From: JAQBDA01 sp963709875
GTDB taxonomy: Bacteria > Chloroflexota > Anaerolineae > Anaerolineales > UBA4823
Assembly: GCA_963709875.1 (NCBI GenBank)
Contig: CAVPYB010000010.1
Span: 248,001-312,000 of the forward strand
Direction of reading: 5' to 3'
Length of the DNA stretch: 64,000 bases
Below are positions 46,684-56,711 of the stretch, in pieces. Within the stretch, counting starts at the first letter, position 1. The number at the start of each line of letters is the position of its first letter. The position numbers and the translations under genes are program-made. The notes under the pieces were generated by a model, which did no database searches, had not been told where the DNA came from, and was given only the letters and a program-made list of their open reading frames with translations.

Positions 46684-46710
46684 TGGGCGAGCGGCAATTC
46701 CGCTCGCCCA
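46684..46710 (-). terminator. Terminator of the large secreted-protein gene
   Basis: GGGCGAGCGG and CCGCTCGCCC form a perfect 10-bp stem around a short loop, 26 bases beyond the stop at 46736. On the minus strand it is followed by ATTTCCTTT. Confidence 0.75.
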
Positions 46711-46735
46711 TTGAGAAACCTAAGAGTAATCTGCC

Positions 46736-49700
46736 CTATCGCCTGATCAGGGGAAGGTAGAGCAGCTGGAAGCTGGCGCTGGTCGTCCCGCTGGCTTGCT
46801 CTACAAGCACGCTGTCCAGCCCGGATGCTACATCCAGGGTGAAGGTGTCGCTGAAGATGGCAGCTTCGCCTGCAGGGAGCAGCGGGATAGTTACCTGCAC
46901 GGTGGCTGTATCCGATCCCCCGGGACCGATCGCAAGGGTGGGAGCTACGGTTGTGGGCCAATTGTTGCCTGTTACCGAGAGTGCGAAGGTATCGGTGTAG
47001 TTGCCGGTATTGGTGACCGTATAGGTATAGTCGACCGTACCACCCGGAAGGCCGTTCTTGTTCTGGGAGGATGGTGTGAGCTGCATCGCAGGTGTAACCA
47101 GGGAGCGAGTCGTGCCGGTCACCTGCAGCACCTGGCTGGGGTCGCCGGTAGAGGCGGCGGTGAGTAAAAACGTATCGCTCACGTCCAGGTTGTCTGGCAC
47201 CACTGCCGGCGTATCGACGTGCACTGTGATCGTTACCGTGTCTCCGGAGCTGACGTTGATGGTCGATGAGCCCATAAGGCTCGTCGTCCAGGCGTTTCCA
47301 CTCAGGCTGAGATCGTAGCTATCCGATAGTCCCAGGTTGATCAGCGTGAAGACATAATCGACCCCGCTTAGTGGCAGTGTGGTCTGGCTCTGATCGGTGC
47401 CTAACAGGGCATAGTAGCCCGGTGCGCAGCTCTGCACGGTGACGTCATCGATATCCCAACCGGGGCGAGAAACGGAAGTATCCGTCCCCAGCCGGAAGCG
47501 GAAATTCACAGACTGCCCGGCGTAGGCGCTGATATCGGCGATCGAATCCAGGTAGGACTGCGGGTTGGTGCCGCACCAGGCGTCCAGCCCGGCGAGGGGA
47601 TTGCCGAAACTGGCCGATACCGGTCCATCGTACGGATCGGTGAGCAGGTTTGCGTTCGGCACCTGGGTCCAGCTCGAGCCGCCATTCGTGGATACTTCCA
47701 GGATCCCGCCGTCGAAACATCCGCCGGCCCGGGTTTCCATATGCTGGTAGTTCCAGAACGAGAGCGTGAGTGGGTCCTGCCCGGTGGGCAGCGCGACCGC
47801 CGGAGAGACCAATTGCTGGTCGGATACGCTGGCGGGGTTATCGGCATGGAAGGCGTAGCTGCCAGCGTGTGGGTTGGCGGTGGAGAGCGCCCAGGTATCG
47901 CCCGTTCCGCCGTGGGTCCAGCCCGCGGCGCCGGATTCGAAATCATCGCTGTACTCCACCGTGGGGAAGGTACCCAAGGGGCATGATCCCGGAAGGCTAA
48001 GCGGTTAAGAAAGCGAACGGCAGCGAATACCCCCCGGTGCCGCAGGAGTTGCTGGAGCTCACCCGCCAGTAATAGAATGTACTGGGGCTCAGTGCTGTCC
48101 CTGCGGTATGGCTGGTGGTAGCCAGCCCGGTGGCGCTGTAAACGATATTGTTGAATTGGCTGTCGCTGGCGACCTGCAGGTCGTAAGTGCCGCCCTGGCT
48201 GGCCGCGCTCCAGGTGAAGGTCGGTTGCAGATCCACGTTGGTCGCCAGGTTGGTCGGGGAGAGCAGGCCCGGCGCGCCAGGTGCGGCATCGAAGAGGTCC
48301 AGGGTTACGCTGATGACCTGAGTGCTGGTCGGTGCCAGGCCGGTGACCGCGATGGTATAGCTGCCGGGCGCGGCTGCGCCGGTATTACCGACTGTGAAAA
48401 GGCTGCTGTTGGGCGGGGTGACCGGATTGAGCGAGAAGCTGGTGGTCGTGCCGGCCGGCTCACCCGATGAGGACAGGGTGACCGGATCGGTGAAGCCAAG
48501 GATCGATCCAACGTCGATGGTGTAGTCCGCATCAGCAGGCTTGCATACCGCCTGGCTGGTGGGCGTGGCGTTCAGAGAGAAGCCTGACGACCCGCAGGAT
48601 GGGTACTTGAATGCTCCGATGCGCAGCTGCCAGCCGACGCTGCTGGTGGTGGGCACCCACTGGTTGACGTACCAGAAGGTGCAGTCATCCACCGGGTCGA
48701 CGTTCATGGATGTGTAATCACCCCAGCGCTGCGAGCCGGTCTGCGAGCCGGTGCCGTTGACGATCGAGGCTTCGCCCTGCGGCATGGTGCCCAGCGGGTC
48801 GGATGCCAGACGACCGGTGTACCATACGCTGGGGAATGTAGTTGTGCCATTCGATGCGCTGTAGCCCAACGCCATATTGCCGCTGTTATCCATGGCGATG
48901 CTGCCCATCCAGCGGTGGATGCCGTCGCTCACACCCGGAGCGTATGTGCCTTCCTGGTAGATGACCGGGCTGCTGTTCGGGCTGCGGATCTCCCACCAGC
49001 GGATGCCAGCGATGTTGGGTGCTGCTTCGACGGCCTGGTTGGTGACCAGCGATTCGTGGGTGCCGTAGTTGCGGTAAGCCAGCCGCCACAGCGGTCGCTG
49101 GCGGTAGGAAAGGATATCCACCTTGTTGGTCGTACCTGGCTGCGGGATGCAGTCGCGCGAGCCCGGCGTAGCAGGGGAAGATCGTGTCGTAGGCGGCGAT
49201 CGGGATGGTGTTCGCCAGGACGAAAGTAGAATTCGGCGGAGTGGTGAAATCGGCGGTGAACTTCCACAGCGTCAGGGCGTCTTGCGGCGCGCCGTACGGC
49301 CCGCCGTTATCCATCGAGCCGACGAAGTAGTTCGGGCTGTTAGGCGGCGGCAGGGTGCTGCCGTCCAGGTCGGAGGGCAGCAGACCGTCGCCGATGTTGA
49401 AGGCACCGCCTGCGGAAGCAGTCGTAACCAGGAAGGAGATCACCTGCGGTGCCGGGTTGCCGGCGATCAATTGGGCGCGGTTGATTGCGTACGCGCCCAT
49501 TCCAGCGAAATTGGCTCCGGCGAATTCACAGCGTGCTGATATACAGCGCGTCTGGCCAGACGCCGTACTTGGGGTAATCCGGGAAGTTGGTGCCGGTGCT
49601 GATCGCGTAGCGGTAGTATGCGCCGGTCGGGTCGCCGGAGGTGGAGACTGCCACAGCAGTTGAAGTAGGTCGGTCCGCTGGCGGTGAATTGGGTCAGGAA

Positions 49701-50291
49701 CCAGCGGTCGGCAAGCTGGTCGTACACCACGATCGGATCGCCGGAGTTGTCCGTCTCGCAGTCCCCGCCGAAACCAGCCCACAAGGTATTGTTCGCTAGC
49801 GGGCCAAGGAGTGAAGTGCCGGACTTGTTGAAGACCTGGAAAGACAGGTTGCTCATCGCCACGTAGTGGTTGGGACCGACGTCACCGACCGGGTCCGGCG
49901 GTGAGACGTTGTAAACGTTTGGCGGTCCGTTGAAGCTGATGCTGGGGGTTGGTATGGCCTGCGGTCCATCGATCGAGGTCTGGACGACCGGGTCGATGTC
50001 CTGTGGTCCTAGCGGTCCTTCCAGCCCGCTGGGCAGCTCCGGAAATTCGTATCCCTTGGGAATACTGATCTCCACCGGGGCGATATCCCGCAGCGGGGGC
50101 GAGACATCGAATTTCACCACCGGGCTGAGGCCGCGGTAGATGCTGGTTGTGCCGTCACTCTCTTCTTTCGTCTGCGCAGCAGGCGAAGCCTGGGCTGCCT
50201 GCAGACCGAAAAGAAGACTGCCCATGATCAGCAGACCGAGGGCAGTTAAACCGATTATTTTCCTTGTTCTCATCCAGGTAAAGGCGTTCAC
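46736..50291 (-). CDS. Large multidomain secreted protein (paralogue of 17945-19738, several frameshifts)
   Basis: About 1185 residues when frames are joined. The GTG at 50291 follows GGGAGG; the N-terminus (TRKIIGLTALGLLIMGSLLF) is a signal peptide. The first 560 residues share the propeller-like motifs of the gene at 17945 (NPPDPVGDVGPNHYVAMSN, DILSYRQRPLWRLAYRN, WGDYTSMNVDPVDDCTFWYV). Then come an Ig-like domain, a fibronectin-type III-like domain (FTWSAASQGGTYDLQVASD), a MAM-like segment (FESGAAGWTHGGTGDTWALS) and two more Ig-like repeats, ending LLYLPLIRR. Shifts near 49650, 49525, 49165 and 48003 break it. The last one creates a stop, so the 46736-47977 part could be a separate gene starting with TTG; I prefer one protein. 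The role is probably adhesion or an extracellular enzyme. Confidence 0.75.
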
Positions 50292-50374
50292 TAAATCCTC
50301 CCAAATAGGTTATATCACTCTGATAGATCGCATTATATAGCATTTGTTATGAAATTGCTAGATCGGTTGATGTC

Positions 50375-50944
50375 TCAATCCATCTCCGCAGGCAGCGAAT
50401 CTTCCAGGGAGCGTATTGCTGCCTCGAGAGCGCTGCGGGTGGTCCCTGCAGTATTCAGCTCGGGATCTGGCTTGGCGAGTAGGAGGTCGAGGTAATCAAG
50501 AAATGCTAGGCGTGTCTCGAGGGGCAGATCAGCCAGGGGCAGCCCGGACTGCAGCGTGTTGATATTTGCCATCAAGCTGGCATCCAGAAGTTTTAGGTTT
50601 GCCAGTGCCAGCTCCAGGTAAAAGCGCAGCGCCCGCCGGTTGGCTGCCTGGCTTTGCGAAGCTCTGCCCTGAATCTGATGCATCTCCCCCGCCTCTTTGT
50701 ACAGCTCGGCGACCAGCACCAGTCGCTCGGTGTCCAGACCGTTTGGCGTGTCTAGCATGCCCAGCACTTTGTCATCCTCGAGCTGCTCCAGAAGGCCGGC
50801 GCGCAGCCCCAGCAGGGTCTCGAGCGCCTGGTCGACCGCCTGCAGTGCTTCCTGGTGCTGGCCGGATTCTTTCAGGCGCAGCAGCTGGCGCAGGATCGCC
50901 ACGGCGATATTGATCTGGCGCAGGATGAAGTCTTCTGTGTACAT
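50375..50944 (-). CDS. Helical protein of unknown function coupled to a K+ channel gene
   Basis: A 189-residue soluble, mostly helical protein (MYTEDFILRQINIAVAILRQ at the start, with TPR-like helices such as QHQEALQAVDQALETLLGL). I do not recognise it with confidence; small DUF families with the same N-terminal pattern exist. Its ATG overlaps the stop of the channel gene (TAATG), so the two are translated together. Confidence 0.7.
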   Translation of the reverse strand: MYTEDFILRQINIAVAILRQLLRLKESGQHQEALQAVDQALETLLGLRAGLLEQLEDDKVLGMLDTPNGLDTERLVLVAELYKEAGEMHQIQGRASQSQAANRRALRFYLELALANLKLLDASLMANINTLQSGLPLADLPLETRLAFLDYLDLLLAKPDPELNTAGTTRSALEAAIRSLEDSLPAEMD

Positions 50945-51741
50945 TATAGGAGTGCTTCAATCTCGTCGATTTTGGCTTCCAGGGCGGTTTGTGCTCTGCG
51001 CTGCTCTTCCAGCAGTGCCTTTAGTTCTGCCAGCCTGGCTTTGGGGTCGTTTGAGCTTCCAGAATCTGCTACCGGGACGTTCCCCTGCCTTACATTTCTA
51101 GGTGTCAGGAAGATATTCGACAGGTAGCCAGTAAAGGTGCCGAACAAGGCTACCCCGGCGAGCATGGTGACCATCCCCAGCAGCCGACCCGTGTTGGTTA
51201 CCGGGTATCTATCGCCATAGCCTACGGTGGTGATGGTGACGAAGGTGTACCACAGCCCATCCCAGGCGGTGCTGATATTGCCGCCTGGGGAGACTGCCTC
51301 GATCTGTACAATAGCCATCGCGCCGAACTCGAGCACCAGGAAGATCAGCAATACCAGGGTGATAAAAGCGCTCTGAGCACGGTTTTCGCGGTAGACTTGC
51401 AGCAGCTTCTGGGAGCCATCCTTGCGCATAAGTCGAAGGGACCGTACGATACGAACCACGCGCAGCAGCTTAAACAGCGGATTTGGAAAACTGCCCAACA
51501 GATCTGCCCACCCGTATTGGCGGAGGAAATAGGTCGTTTTCGAATCGGCAGTGAGTAAACGGTAGAAAAAATCGCCTAAGAGTATCACAGTCAAGAACCC
51601 ATCCATCAAGTAGATTACATCCTCTACGACAGGATTGGGGATCAAGTAGATCAGCAACAAGTTGATGATCGATAAGATCGATAAACTTGCTATGAAAAGC
51701 TCATAGGTTGAATTTTTCAGCTCGCGGTTTGTGTTCTCCAT
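50944..51741 (-). CDS. Voltage-gated potassium channel-like protein
   Basis: A 265-residue six-helix channel. The S4-like voltage sensor reads LLRVVRIVRSLRLMRK and the selectivity filter TTVGYGD sits in TFVTITTVGYGDRYPVTN. S5 and S6 flank it, and the tail is a coiled coil (RLAELKALLEEQRRAQTALE) that would assemble the tetramer. There is no RCK domain. The next gene overlaps by one stop/start unit. Confidence 0.92.
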   Translation of the reverse strand: MENTNRELKNSTYELFIASLSILSIINLLLIYLIPNPVVEDVIYLMDGFLTVILLGDFFYRLLTADSKTTYFLRQYGWADLLGSFPNPLFKLLRVVRIVRSLRLMRKDGSQKLLQVYRENRAQSAFITLVLLIFLVLEFGAMAIVQIEAVSPGGNISTAWDGLWYTFVTITTVGYGDRYPVTNTGRLLGMVTMLAGVALFGTFTGYLSNIFLTPRNVRQGNVPVADSGSSNDPKARLAELKALLEEQRRAQTALEAKIDEIEALL

Positions 51742-51826
51742 GACGACCCTCCTGGTTTAGGCGATTATTACCGGGAATCCGAACTGATTTTACCAGCGAT
51801 GAACTGGATGGATGTGTCTTATTCCC

Positions 51827-52027
51827 CTACGCGTTATTCAACCGTTCGAACATGGCCCGGGTCACCTCGGCGACCCCCTGCACGGCGTCTTCGAAGGCGG
51901 CCTGGTTCTTACGCGAGGGCGTGTGGTAGCCGCTGACCTTGCGCACGAACTGCAGCGCGGCCAGGTAGAGCTCATCGTCCGTCGGCGGGCGCTCGGGTTG
52001 GCGGAGTTGTTTGATGTTGCGGCAAAT
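51827..52027 (-). CDS. DUF2277 family protein with apparent ATT start codon
   Basis: A 66-residue protein. The sequence after the first codon is CRNIKQLRQPERPPTDDELY, then AALQFVRKVSGYHTPSRKNQ, matching DUF2277 proteins, which begin MCRNIK. At the expected Met position the codon is ATT (52027-52025); no in-frame ATG, GTG or TTG lies just upstream. AAAGG stands eight bases before the ATT, a good ribosome site. Either ATT is used, as in infC, or a base has changed. The function of the family is unknown. Confidence 0.75.
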   Translation of the reverse strand: MCRNIKQLRQPERPPTDDELYLAALQFVRKVSGYHTPSRKNQAAFEDAVQGVAEVTRAMFERLNNA

Positions 52028-52146
52028 GTTCGTTTCCTTTATATAAAATGTGATATGTCGTCTTGCCCCCCAGGATTGGAGATCAAGATCTGCTACGGCG
52101 GTTCGACGAACACGTCATCGATCTGAGCCGTGCCTGTGGCACCTTC

Positions 52147-52476
52147 CTAACGCAGGTTCACCAGGGTGCGGGTGAAATCAGCATCTCTCAGAATGGAGGC
52201 GTTTTCGGGAAGATAGGTGCCGATCGCTGCCCCATCGACCAGGCAGGTCACTTCCATCGTCTCCGGGTCTATGACCAGCTCGAGCTTATACCAGTTATTG
52301 AACCATCCCGCTGCGCTGGACTGGTAGAACAGCTCATCCTGGTTCCCGCTGTGGCGTTTGACGATGAATATATGTCCGAATTGTTCGCCGTCTGCTGCCT
52401 GGTCGGTGTCTTTTACAGCCAGGTACAGCCGGCCCTGGTCGTCGAGGATGCCGTGCCCGGAGAAATACAGCACCAC
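52147..52476 (-). pseudogene. Caspase-like (C14) fragment joined to a concanavalin-like fragment
   Basis: The first 24 residues (VVLYFSGHGILDDQGRLYLA, then VKDT) are the histidine motif of a metacaspase/C14 domain. The rest (WYKLELVIDPETMEVTCLVD, GAAIGTYLPEN) resembles the end of a LamG/concanavalin-like domain. The N-terminal half of the caspase and its catalytic Cys are missing, cut off exactly where the palindromic repeat arm at 52477 begins. I read it as a decayed or rearranged locus; an assembly join is also possible. Confidence 0.55.
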
Positions 52477-52553
52477 ATAGCCCCTACACCACGGTGATTC
52501 CCAGAGAGCCTAAAAATCTCTGCGATCTCTGCGCACTCCGCGGTGAAATATTT
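52477..52553. repeat. Fragment of palindromic element plus CTCTGCG repeat
   Basis: CCCCTACACCACGGTGATTC followed by CCAGAGAGCCTAAA matches the right arm of the 35099-35191 element. It is joined to ATCTCTGCGATCTCTGCGCA and CTCCGCGGTGAAAT of the second repeat family. The two families meet here next to the truncated caspase fragment. Confidence 0.7.
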
Positions 52554-53246
52554 TTATTCCAGCCGGAAGCTCTCCCCACGGGAAAATACCCTCTTCCTAT
52601 CCCCTTTGACCAGCGTCACCTGCCCTTTGCCGGATACCGTCCAGGCCCCCTGCTCGCCATCAGAGATGGCAGCGGTCTGCTCCTCGATGCCGATCAAGGC
52701 GACCTGCGGTAGAGCCGCTTGCAGCCGCTTCACCCAATGGCGCCCAAAGCTGCTGTAATGCGGCAGCACGCAGGCGTCTGGGACCAAGTTCAGCCCCTCC
52801 AGCAGCTCGTTCGAGTATGGGTCGAAGAAGTGGCTGCACAGCACCATCGCCCCGGCGCTGCTGCCGGCGATCACTGCGCCTTCCCGGTGAGCATCCAGGA
52901 TGACCTGCCAGGCGTGGCTGCCCGCCAACGAGCGGTACAGGTGGGTCGGGAAGCCGCCCAGCAGGTAGATCAGCCGTGTATTGCGCAGCTCGGCGACGAT
53001 ATCCTCCCGGTCGGCGGAGGCGCGGTCGATCAGCTCCAGCGAAGCGACATCCTTGGCCCCAAGCTTTTCGAACCAGCGCACGCCGTTATCCCCGGCGTGG
53101 ATATGGTTGTTATCCGGGGCGGCTGCGGCGGGGATAATGCGCACCGGCACGCCCGCGCCGCCCGCCAGGTATATAGCGCGCTGGTCGGGGAAGACCATTC
53201 GCCCGCCGAATTCAGCCCCGCCTGCCAGAAGGATGTACCCGCTCAT
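52554..53246 (-). CDS. Peptidase family S51 (cyanophycinase/dipeptidase E-like)
   Basis: A 230-residue serine hydrolase. The nucleophile motif is VIAGSSAGAMVL, preceded by RLIYLLGGFPTHLYRSL and followed by LPHYSSFGRHWVKRL. No signal peptide is seen. Family members cleave Asp-dipeptides or cyanophycin; the substrate here is unknown. It follows the M28 peptidase gene by seven bases, so the two peptidases form an operon. Confidence 0.87.
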   Translation of the reverse strand: MSGYILLAGGAEFGGRMVFPDQRAIYLAGGAGVPVRIIPAAAAPDNNHIHAGDNGVRWFEKLGAKDVASLELIDRASADREDIVAELRNTRLIYLLGGFPTHLYRSLAGSHAWQVILDAHREGAVIAGSSAGAMVLCSHFFDPYSNELLEGLNLVPDACVLPHYSSFGRHWVKRLQAALPQVALIGIEEQTAAISDGEQGAWTVSGKGQVTLVKGDRKRVFSRGESFRLE

Positions 53247-53253
53247 GGGCTGA

Positions 53254-54466
53254 TTATAATCCCTTCAGCAGAAGCTCATGCAGCGCCTGCGCCAGCGTGA
53301 CCAGCTTGCCCGGATCGACGTACTCGATGGTATCGCCCTCGGTGTGGGTGATCAGGCTCATCATCTCCGCGACCATATTGGAGGTGACCGCCACTGCTGG
53401 CACGCCGTTCAGGGCGAAGATCATATGGTCGCTCTGGTACCACTGCTCGCCAGCTGCGATACCCCGGAATGCCGAAAGGCTATCGCTCACCGCCTGCTCG
53501 AGCTCCGGCGGGCATTCGTAGAATGAGAACTCGTTGATCCCCTTAATATAGCCGACGTCGTCCAGGTTGATGGCGACTTTGATCTCATCCAGCCGGCCTT
53601 TGTTCTCCTGCAGGTACAGGATCTCGCCGCCTGCCTGGTAGTTGTCTTCCCCGTTGATCGCCACCAGCTCGATGCCCTGCTCGCCCTGGTAATCTTTCAG
53701 CAGCTCCGCCAGCAGCAGCACGACGACTGTGCCGGTGGCGTTGTCGTTCGCACCCGGCGAGCCCAGCTTGCTGTCGATATGCCGCGCAGACGACGATTTT
53801 CCGCCCGCCTGGGGTACCTTTCCAGGCGTTGACGTTGGACGCAACCGCCGGGATCCGCTCGGCCTGGATGGACAGCTCGATCTGCTGCCCGGCAAACGCT
53901 GCCAGGCGTACCCCGTCCACGTCTTTGATAGATGCCGAGGGGACGCTGAAATCGCCGTCCTCGAAGACCGGGAAGGGGTACTGGCTGCCCACCATGACCG
54001 GATCGCGCCCGGTAGCGGTGATGACGCCCAGCGCGCCGCCCTCTTCCAGGCTGCGGTAAATCGCCTGGTGCTCCTCCGGGTTGAAGAAGGGGAAGTTTTT
54101 CGGCATGAGCTGCCCCTGGACCAACTCACCGTGCAGGAGCACGATCACCCCGTTCTGGTCCAGCGCCTGCAGCTCTGCCAGCGTGCCTGCCAACGCCAGC
54201 GGGGCGCTCACTTCGCAGCCCAGGGTGAACGGGCTGGGGTATGCTTCGTAGCGCTCCCCACCCACAACAAGGCGCACCTCCCCGTGCGTCCAGTCGATAC
54301 AGTCGAACTGCGGCGTGTGCGTCTCCCAGCCGAACTCTCGCACAACCCGGGCGAAGTAATCCGTCGCCTGGTGGTTGAATGCCGTCCCCACACCACGGTG
54401 GGGCAGGTCCACGCACAGGCGTCGCAGGTGCTCGGTAGCGCGTTTCGTTAGATATTGGTTTTCCAT
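53254..54466 (-). CDS. M28-family aminopeptidase-like metallopeptidase (frameshift)
   Basis: Zinc peptidase of about 403 residues with an inserted PA domain (LAELQALDQNGVIVLLHGEL). Metal ligands are in VCAHIDSKLGSPGANDNATG and AINGEDNYQAGG. One extra base near 53785 breaks the gene between VVCA and HIDSK. The ATG at 54466 follows GGAGGGG and starts MENQYLTKRATEHLR. No signal peptide is seen. It is the first gene of the operon with the S51 peptidase. Confidence 0.9.
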
Positions 54467-54655
54467 TACCCCTCCGAATTTGAAATTATTGGAAATTAGA
54501 AGACCTGATGGGTATCTATGACTGCACTTGGGTGGAATGTACTTCCCAAGCTGATGGTAGCCTGGTAATTTTACCAGCAACTAAATGTGTCAGATGTGTT
54601 GGATAAGATATCTTTGATCGTAGAGATTGCTTCGCATCCCCTACTTATAACTGGT

Positions 54656-55237
54656 TCAGAACTGGATGCCCAGCAGGCTGGCGATGACGCCGATCTCGCC
54701 TAGGTGCTGGTATGGGTGGGTCAGGCAGAAGTTCAGCAGGCACTTGCCTTTCGTCCAGCCGGTATATAGCGCCACCAGCTCCTCGCCCTGCGAGTGCGCC
54801 AAACCGTCCTCGAGCACGATCTTACGAACCTGCTCCTGCCCTAAAGTGCCTTCCAGATCATCCGGGTCGAGCTGCAGGACCGCCTCGCGGGTGCGCTCGT
54901 GGACAGCCATGCTGTACTCGTGCAGCGCTGCCAGATCGATGCGCCGGTCAAGGTCGTCCACCTCGCTGAACGTCATGCCGGTGCCGTAGTGACGCCAGGG
55001 TATCTTGATCTTTTCCATCCAGCCACCCTCATCCAGCACTTGGGGGCGGTCGATGACGAAGCGGTTCAACCCCCCATCCTCCACCCGGGTGAGGTGCCAC
55101 AGGTTCCAGGCGATCGAGTTCACGCCTGGGTGCGGTCTCTGGCGCATCAGGTCATCGGGGATAGTCTCCCATGTCCCCGCCAGCCAAAAGTCATACAGTA
55201 CGTCATAACGTTGAAGGTATAGGTTGGCAAAATCCAT
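54656..55237 (-). CDS. DinB-like superfamily protein
   Basis: A 193-residue four-helix DinB/YfiT-type protein. Candidate metal-binding histidines are in SIAWNLWHLTRVEDGG and HPYQHLGEIGVIASLLG. Family members are metal-dependent thiol transferases or of unknown function. It is the last gene of a minus-strand operon with the carbonic anhydrase and an alpha/beta hydrolase. Confidence 0.85.
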   Translation of the reverse strand: MDFANLYLQRYDVLYDFWLAGTWETIPDDLMRQRPHPGVNSIAWNLWHLTRVEDGGLNRFVIDRPQVLDEGGWMEKIKIPWRHYGTGMTFSEVDDLDRRIDLAALHEYSMAVHERTREAVLQLDPDDLEGTLGQEQVRKIVLEDGLAHSQGEELVALYTGWTKGKCLLNFCLTHPYQHLGEIGVIASLLGIQF

Positions 55238-55246
55238 TGATATCTC

Positions 55247-55831
55247 CTAACAGATTCTCTTAACAACTCCGCTGCCCAGATCATAGATCCCCCCCACGAT
55301 CTGCAGCCTGCCATCCGCCGCCTGGGAGAACGGCTGGGTGGTCCTGATCTGGTCAACCGTATGCTCCACGTTGAGCCGAACAGCGTTGGTCCACAGATCT
55401 CCATCAATCACCGCAGCGAGGTCGGCTGCCGGCCGAACTCTGTCAACCAGCCTATCGAGCTCTGAGCCCAGGCTCAGAGCTCCTTGTCCTGCGTCGATTG
55501 CTGCTTTCACTGCCCCACAGCCTGTATGCCCCAAGACCATCAGCAGCGGTATCCCCAGCACATCCACGCTGTAGGCTATGCTCCCGGCGACGGCCATGTC
55601 CACCACATGACCAGCCGTACGGAAGACGAAAAGGTCGCCCAGTCCACAATCGAAAATAATCTCTGGAGGCACCCGCGAATCGGAGCAGCCTAGCACACAG
55701 GCGAAGGGATTTTGCCCCTGCGTAAGCTCTCCGCGCCGAACCGGGCTGCCGTTGGGGTGGATTGACTTCCCCTCAACAAAGCGCCGGTTGCCTTCCAGCA
55801 GGCGCAGTAAAGCGCTCTCTGCGTTGTTCAT
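55247..55831 (-). CDS. Beta-class carbonic anhydrase
   Basis: Interconverts CO2 and bicarbonate. Zinc ligands are Cys49 and Asp51 (GCSDSRVPPE) with His102 and Cys105 (GHTGCGAVKA); Asp51/Arg53 form the usual catalytic dyad. At 194 residues it is intact. It overlaps the hydrolase stop by four bases (ATGA-type). A link to the CO2-fixing acs genes 25 kb away is possible but only a guess. Confidence 0.93.
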   Translation of the reverse strand: MNNAESALLRLLEGNRRFVEGKSIHPNGSPVRRGELTQGQNPFACVLGCSDSRVPPEIIFDCGLGDLFVFRTAGHVVDMAVAGSIAYSVDVLGIPLLMVLGHTGCGAVKAAIDAGQGALSLGSELDRLVDRVRPAADLAAVIDGDLWTNAVRLNVEHTVDQIRTTQPFSQAADGRLQIVGGIYDLGSGVVKRIC

Positions 55832-56604
55832 ATTTGGGTACCGAAGAATTCATTGATTTCCCGGGCAACGATGTTCGGGCGTGTCATGATGGGCACGTGC
55901 CCGACAGCCTCGATCAGAGCCAGTCTCGCATCCGGCAGGTTCTCAGCCAGGGCGCGTGACGAATCAAGCGCTACCAGCGTATCCGCAGTACCGTGAAGAA
56001 TCAATGCGGGCATCTCAATACGATGGAGATCATTCCGCATATCAATGAAACTCCCCAGCCGGTAGAGCGCCAGGGCTGCCATCGGAGAAGCCCGGTCTAT
56101 GATCTGCCGGCCCCAGCGCCTGACCGGGTCCGAGTCCGGTTCCGGCACACAGGCGCCTACGAACAGGTCAAGCGCCTGAGAATAGTCCGTTTGTAAAGCC
56201 TGGTAGAACGAGTCCTGCTCCAGGGGAGTCTCGCGGTAGTAGGCGCCATTGACGATCACCAGCCCTGAAAATCTCTCAGGCTGTTGCAGCGCAGCGCTGA
56301 GGGCGATGGCTGCCCCCATCGACATGGCTGCCAGCACGCAGCGCTCGATCTCGTAGGAGTCCAGCACCGCGAATACGTCTGCGACCAGGTTGTCGAGCGT
56401 GATCGTTTCGACGGGTGCGATGCTGGCGCCGCTGCCGCGGTGGTCGAATGATATCAGGCGCCAGTTATTCTCGCTCAAGTGCGATAGCGTGTCCGCCCAA
56501 TCCTCCCAACTGCCTATCCAACCACTGATTGCTAAGATGGCAGGTGCGGATTTGGGACCGAACGAGGTTGTGTAAAGTGTTGCATCTCCGATGGTAATAA
56601 ACAT
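55828..56604 (-). CDS. Alpha/beta hydrolase
   Basis: A 258-residue alpha/beta-fold hydrolase. Nucleophile elbow AAMSMGAAIAL (Ser), acid near ALILHGTADTLVAL and His in EAVGHVPIMTRP. The oxyanion region is LAISGWIGSWEDW. The start ATG directly abuts the stop of a truncated GNAT frame upstream (TGA ATG). Carbonic anhydrase and DinB genes follow in the same unit. Confidence 0.9.
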   Translation of the reverse strand: MFITIGDATLYTTSFGPKSAPAILAISGWIGSWEDWADTLSHLSENNWRLISFDHRGSGASIAPVETITLDNLVADVFAVLDSYEIERCVLAAMSMGAAIALSAALQQPERFSGLVIVNGAYYRETPLEQDSFYQALQTDYSQALDLFVGACVPEPDSDPVRRWGRQIIDRASPMAALALYRLGSFIDMRNDLHRIEMPALILHGTADTLVALDSSRALAENLPDARLALIEAVGHVPIMTRPNIVAREINEFFGTQI

Positions 56605-56709
56605 TCAGTGTATCCTCAGCGGGTCATCCATGAACGCCTGAGAGATGACCCGTGCAGCAGCTTCGCTATCATCGGTAGTGAGCGGCCGGCAGCCGTTGCT
56701 TGGTTGCAT
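56605..56709 (-). pseudogene. Truncated GNAT acetyltransferase N-terminus
   Basis: A 34-residue frame contains RPLTTDDSEAAARVISQAFM followed by DDPLRIH and a stop. This is the typical opening of a GNAT N-acetyltransferase, but the remaining 110-odd residues are missing. Its stop touches the start of the alpha/beta hydrolase, so it may still aid translation of that gene. A deletion remnant is the simplest reading. Confidence 0.5.
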
Positions 56710-56711
56710 AT

